From: Kutzneria buriramensis
Lineage (GTDB): Bacteria; Actinomycetota; Actinomycetes; Mycobacteriales; Pseudonocardiaceae
NCBI RefSeq assembly: GCF_003387475.1
Contig: NZ_QUNO01000014.1
Coordinates: 62,001 to 126,000, forward strand
Length of the DNA: 64,000 nt
Reading direction: 5' to 3'
Under the pieces are notes generated by a model that saw nothing but the letters and a program-made list of their open reading frames with translations, had not been told where the DNA came from and searched no databases. The translations under genes and the position numbers were made by a program. Every line of letters starts with the position of its first letter. Positions within the stretch are counted from its first letter, which is position 1. Positions 61,426 through 64,000 of this stretch are shown here, piece by piece.

Positions 61426-61950
61426 TCAGTTGGTGTTGGCGTAGTCGAGGGTGAACGTCACGCGATCGGTGTTGCTCCCCGACGCGAGCCACGACACCTG
61501 GAACGCCGGATCGGTGCCGTTGGCGTCGTAGTCGTTCTTGCCGAAGTACGGGTTCTTCCAGTGCACCTTGACCGGCTTGAAGTTGAGGGTCGGTTCCGCG
61601 CAGCCGGCGGTGATGTAGGAGGCGCTTCCCTCGGTTCCCCGGAGGAGCTGGTTCGACTCCGACCCCCATTCGCCGCGGCCTCGCTGGTTGATGGCCACTG
61701 GCGGCTCAGTGGTCCACGTGCCACTGTCCAGTCGCATGTCGGTGCGCACCAGTGCGCAGTCCACGTTGCTGGTCAGGGCGACCGTGGTGGAGCGCGCCGC
61801 CGCCGGCGCGGCGGGCGGTTGCTGTGCCTGCTGCGCGGCCGATGCCTGGCCGGGCAGCAGGGCCAGGCTCGTCATGGTGAGTGCCGCGGCGAGCACGGAC
61901 CACGTGGCGGTGGCCAGCTTGCGGCGGCGTGCCGGATGCGTCGAGTTCAT
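61426..61950 (-). CDS. Secreted aegerolysin/crystal-protein-ET79-like protein
   Basis: This 174-residue secreted protein has signal peptide MNSTHPARRRKLATATWSVL through LPGQASA. The mature part has the aegerolysin-like pattern VDCALVRTDMRLDSGTWTTEPP, GEWGSESNQLLRGTEGSASYIT and KVHWKNPYFGKNDYDAN. WGSESN and GTEGS are the most telling pieces. Relatives are small beta-sandwich proteins that bind membrane lipids, some acting with partners as cytolysins or insecticidal toxins; no perforin partner is visible here. The ATG at 61950 has GGAGG seven bases upstream. Confidence 0.72.
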   Translation of the reverse strand: MNSTHPARRRKLATATWSVLAAALTMTSLALLPGQASAAQQAQQPPAAPAAARSTTVALTSNVDCALVRTDMRLDSGTWTTEPPVAINQRGRGEWGSESNQLLRGTEGSASYITAGCAEPTLNFKPVKVHWKNPYFGKNDYDANGTDPAFQVSWLASGSNTDRVTFTLDYANTN

Positions 61951-63721
61951 GGTGTGGTTCCTCCGTGGGCGACCTTCGACGGTCGCCCTGTGATCGGCGA
62001 TTGTCGGTCCTGTGCCTTGATGTGAAACGGTGTGAAATCCGTCGTCGAGTCGTGCGATCCAATCACCCCCGCTGGCGTCATCGTGCGCTGCGAAATGAAA
62101 CCGAATCGAGGAGCTGTGGTCGCCACGACCCGATTCGAATGGCATTCATGGCGATCGTGATTTCACACTGTCGCCTCGCGTCGGTGATCGCAAGAGGCCG
62201 CGGCGTGTTTTTTTGTCCACTTCCCGTCGATGGCGCGGTCCGTGTTGTTTGATTGGCGCGGCAATAGGATTTCGAACGTCGCTCGATCCTGGCCCCTTTT
62301 GTTGACGAGGATCGATCGGTAACCTGGTGGCGGGGGATGTGTGAGGAATTGAAACGCCTGCCGCCGCGAGCCGGCGCTCGTCTCAGGCGTGGCGGAGAAT
62401 ACGGGCCCGCTCGGCGATCACGGGGCTGAGGAGTCGGATTCGCCGGAGTCGGCGGCGTCCGCCGGGCGGATATCGCCGCGGGCCGTGGCGCTCCGGCTGT
62501 GCGGGCGAATCGCGGCCGACTCGCGTGTGCTGATCGAGAAGAGCTGGGAGTCGCTGCCGGACAGGGCGACCGTGTGTGCGGCCTTCCTGGGAATTTCCAC
62601 GATCTCCGAGACGGCGCCGTGTGTGAGAATTGCGAGACGGTCGCAGTTCGGGGCTGCGCCTGGGAGTCGCCGGAGGAGAGCGTTGACCGCAGTGCGGATG
62701 CTGTTCATTTCCTGGTGCCGGGTCGGGGTGCTCCGCTTTTTGTAATCGCGAGGTGCTGAGTGTGGTCGTCGCGTGATACCTGCGGCTTCTGGTCGAACAA
62801 CCTTGTGGCTCCTTGTCGACAAATCACTGTCGGCGTATTTGCGATGATCAGTTTGCTGGCACGTTTTTACCGACGGAAGGGGCCATCCGGCTGGCCCCCG
62901 CGCGTCGTGGCGCCGCGGATGGAGCGGCGAGGCCAGCTCTCGTCGACCTGTCATTCGTCGAGGTGTGCCGCCATGCGTCGCGACGGGCGGGTGACTGTCA
63001 CCCGTCAGGGTGGGTGTCAGGATCCGGGCTTGGCGAGGATCGCGAGGTGCATCGGACCTGTATCGGCCTCCGGGCTCGGTTGGTTGTTGTCGGCGTGAGA
63101 GCGACTGTTCCGATTGCCTCGGCGAGTTCGCGTCAATTCGCGAGGTGTTGCCGGGACTGTGGCCGTGGCTTTGTCCTGCCATTTCGGGTCACGGTGCGCT
63201 TCGGTGAACAATCCTGTTCATGTCGACGAGGGTTTGTGGTGCCCGCGGTCACGCACCGCGGTGGTCGAGTCCGTTGTTGTGGACGCGTGTTTGTCGACCC
63301 GCCCAATCGGTGTCAACGGCGCGTGGGGCCGGTTTGTGCTGGCCGAGCCGGCATCGGGTGATCTTGGTCTACGCCCCCGGGGCCAGCCAGTTGGCCTCTC
63401 ACTGGCCGTGATCTTCTTCGTTACAGTCTAATCCGTTCGCTCAGTGGTCAAACGAAAGGTGTGACGCGCCCTTGTCTTGATCGCCTCGCATTCCTCTGTC
63501 GGCGCCGTGTCGCCTTCATGTGTATGAGATGGATGCTCGGGTCGGCAGTCGATCCGCGGTGTTGTCGGGCGAGAGGGTGCACCCGGTAGGGCGCCTTCAA
63601 TTTTGATGGACCGGTTTCTGGGTGGACGGTGGTTGTTCGTTCGCGAGTGTCCGTCCCCGTGGATATTCGGAATGAACGTTGTGGTGACCGTTGAATTCGT
63701 GAGAGAGAGGAGTGATTCTCA
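61951..63721. other. 1.77-kb region without convincing genes
   Basis: Between the aegerolysin-like gene and the RiPP precursor I find no ORF with a good start, coding-like composition or recognisable family on either strand. Frames at 62389-62745 (+) and 62418-63182 (-) overlap each other and read as low-complexity or basic noise. Composition is AT-richer than usual (for example 62200-62300 with a T7 run, 62830-62880). It may hold an untranslated leader, a small RNA or decayed sequence; I see no clear terminator or promoter. Confidence 0.45.
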
Positions 63722-63970
63722 ATGGTAACGGAAAAGGTTCAGTACGCCCTCGGTGACCTGTCGATGGACGTCTTCACCCTGACCGACCGTGGCCTGACCG
63801 TCGAGTCGCTGACGGCCGGTCACGGTATGGCCGAGAACGAGGCGTCCAGCTCGTCGCACTGTTCGGGTAGCTGCAGCTGCGGTGGCGGTAGCTGCAGTTG
63901 CGGCGACGGCGGCTGGGACGGCGGCTGGGGCTGGGGCGGCGGCCACGGCGGCGGCCACGGCCACTGGTGA
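63722..63970 (+). CDS. RiPP precursor: azole/thiopeptide-like leader, Ser-Cys then Gly-Trp-His core
   Basis: This is an 82-residue peptide with GGAG nine bases before the ATG. Residues 1-41 form an acidic leader, and LTVESL..GHGMAENEAS (25-42) is strikingly like the end of thiopeptide leaders such as that of lactazole (LTVTSL...PENGAS). The core begins with four Ser and contains SHCSGSCSCGGGSCSC (45-60): five Cys and many Ser in SC pairs, the typical substrate of azoline-forming cyclodehydratases. It ends in Gly runs with Trp65, 69, 71, 82 and His75, 79, 81. That tail is not thiopeptide-like and recalls Gly-rich linear azole peptides such as microcin B17. Modifying enzymes are expected beyond the right edge. 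Confidence 0.8.
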   Translation: MVTEKVQYALGDLSMDVFTLTDRGLTVESLTAGHGMAENEASSSSHCSGSCSCGGGSCSCGDGGWDGGWGWGGGHGGGHGHW

Positions 63971-64000
63971 CGACTAGTCACTAGGACCGCTCACTAGACC

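Noticed and set aside
62389-63182. Opposing ORFs at 62389-62745 (+) and 62418-63182 (-)
   Set aside because: They overlap each other, lack ribosome-binding sites and have noise-like composition; neither shows a domain.

Overview
This is high-GC actinomycete DNA. The gene content fits a filamentous antibiotic-producing genus: a SARP regulator, three large NB-ARC/TPR/LuxR ATPase regulators, a Scr1-type regulator with a DUF397 partner, a subtilisin-inhibitor (SSI) protein, a GAF-ANTAR protein and very dense secondary metabolism. The genus cannot be fixed from sequence alone. I see no tRNA, rRNA, transposase, integrase or CRISPR array.

Region 1 (1-23.8 kb) looks like one biosynthetic cluster. 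Leftward run a VioB-type dimer synthase (its C-terminus is cut by the window edge) and a translationally coupled FAD amine oxidase of the VioA/RebO kind. Rightward run a Tat-exported multicopper oxidase, a condensation-like/adenylation/carrier NRPS whose A10 lysine is replaced by Thr, an SbnB/ornithine-cyclodeaminase-like dehydrogenase, a KS-AT-ACP megasynthase fused to an alpha-oxoamine synthase, and an MMPL exporter that ends in a strong terminator. A SARP and a LuxR-type ATPase regulator lie inside. The logic suggests an amino-acid-primed, malonyl-extended chain released by decarboxylative condensation with an amino acid, as in prodiginine bipyrrole assembly, next to an imine-dimerising arm.

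Region 2 (23.8-30.2 kb) looks like ordinary accessory chromosome: a lamin-tail secreted protein, two XRE-type regulators (one with DUF397), a UDP-GlcNAc 2-epimerase, a small primase-like protein overlapped by a short Cys-rich ORF, and a PAP2 phosphatase.

Region 3 (30.7-42.3 kb) has two tandem asparagine-synthetase-like amide/macrolactam synthetases, the second with eroded ATP-site motifs; a nucleotide-sugar-type epimerase; and a leftward type II PKS core (KS-alpha, KS-beta/CLF, ACP, SRPBCC cyclase) with a TrmB/LuxR-like regulator and an SDR. KS-alpha has Asn where the first catalytic His should be. Between KS-alpha and CLF an 83-bp unit is repeated three times. Each copy is a 28-codon micro-ORF that begins and ends in a GTGA overlap, so five reading frames are chained by four start/stop overlaps.

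Region 4 (43.1-48.1 kb) has a class III lanthipeptide synthetase, a 44-residue precursor unusually rich in Cys and poor in Ser/Thr, an unknown membrane protein, a sigma factor and an SSI inhibitor with an enlarged reactive loop. Region 5 (48.2-61.9 kb) has a 1346-residue secreted subtilase convergent with the inhibitor, two more LuxR-type ATPase regulators, an isoaspartyl-methyltransferase-like protein of the kind seen in RiPP loci, a GAF-ANTAR protein and an aegerolysin-like secreted protein. The last 2 kb are almost empty until a Ser/Cys-then-Gly/Trp/His-rich RiPP precursor with a thiopeptide-like leader at 63.7 kb. Its modification genes probably lie just beyond the right edge.
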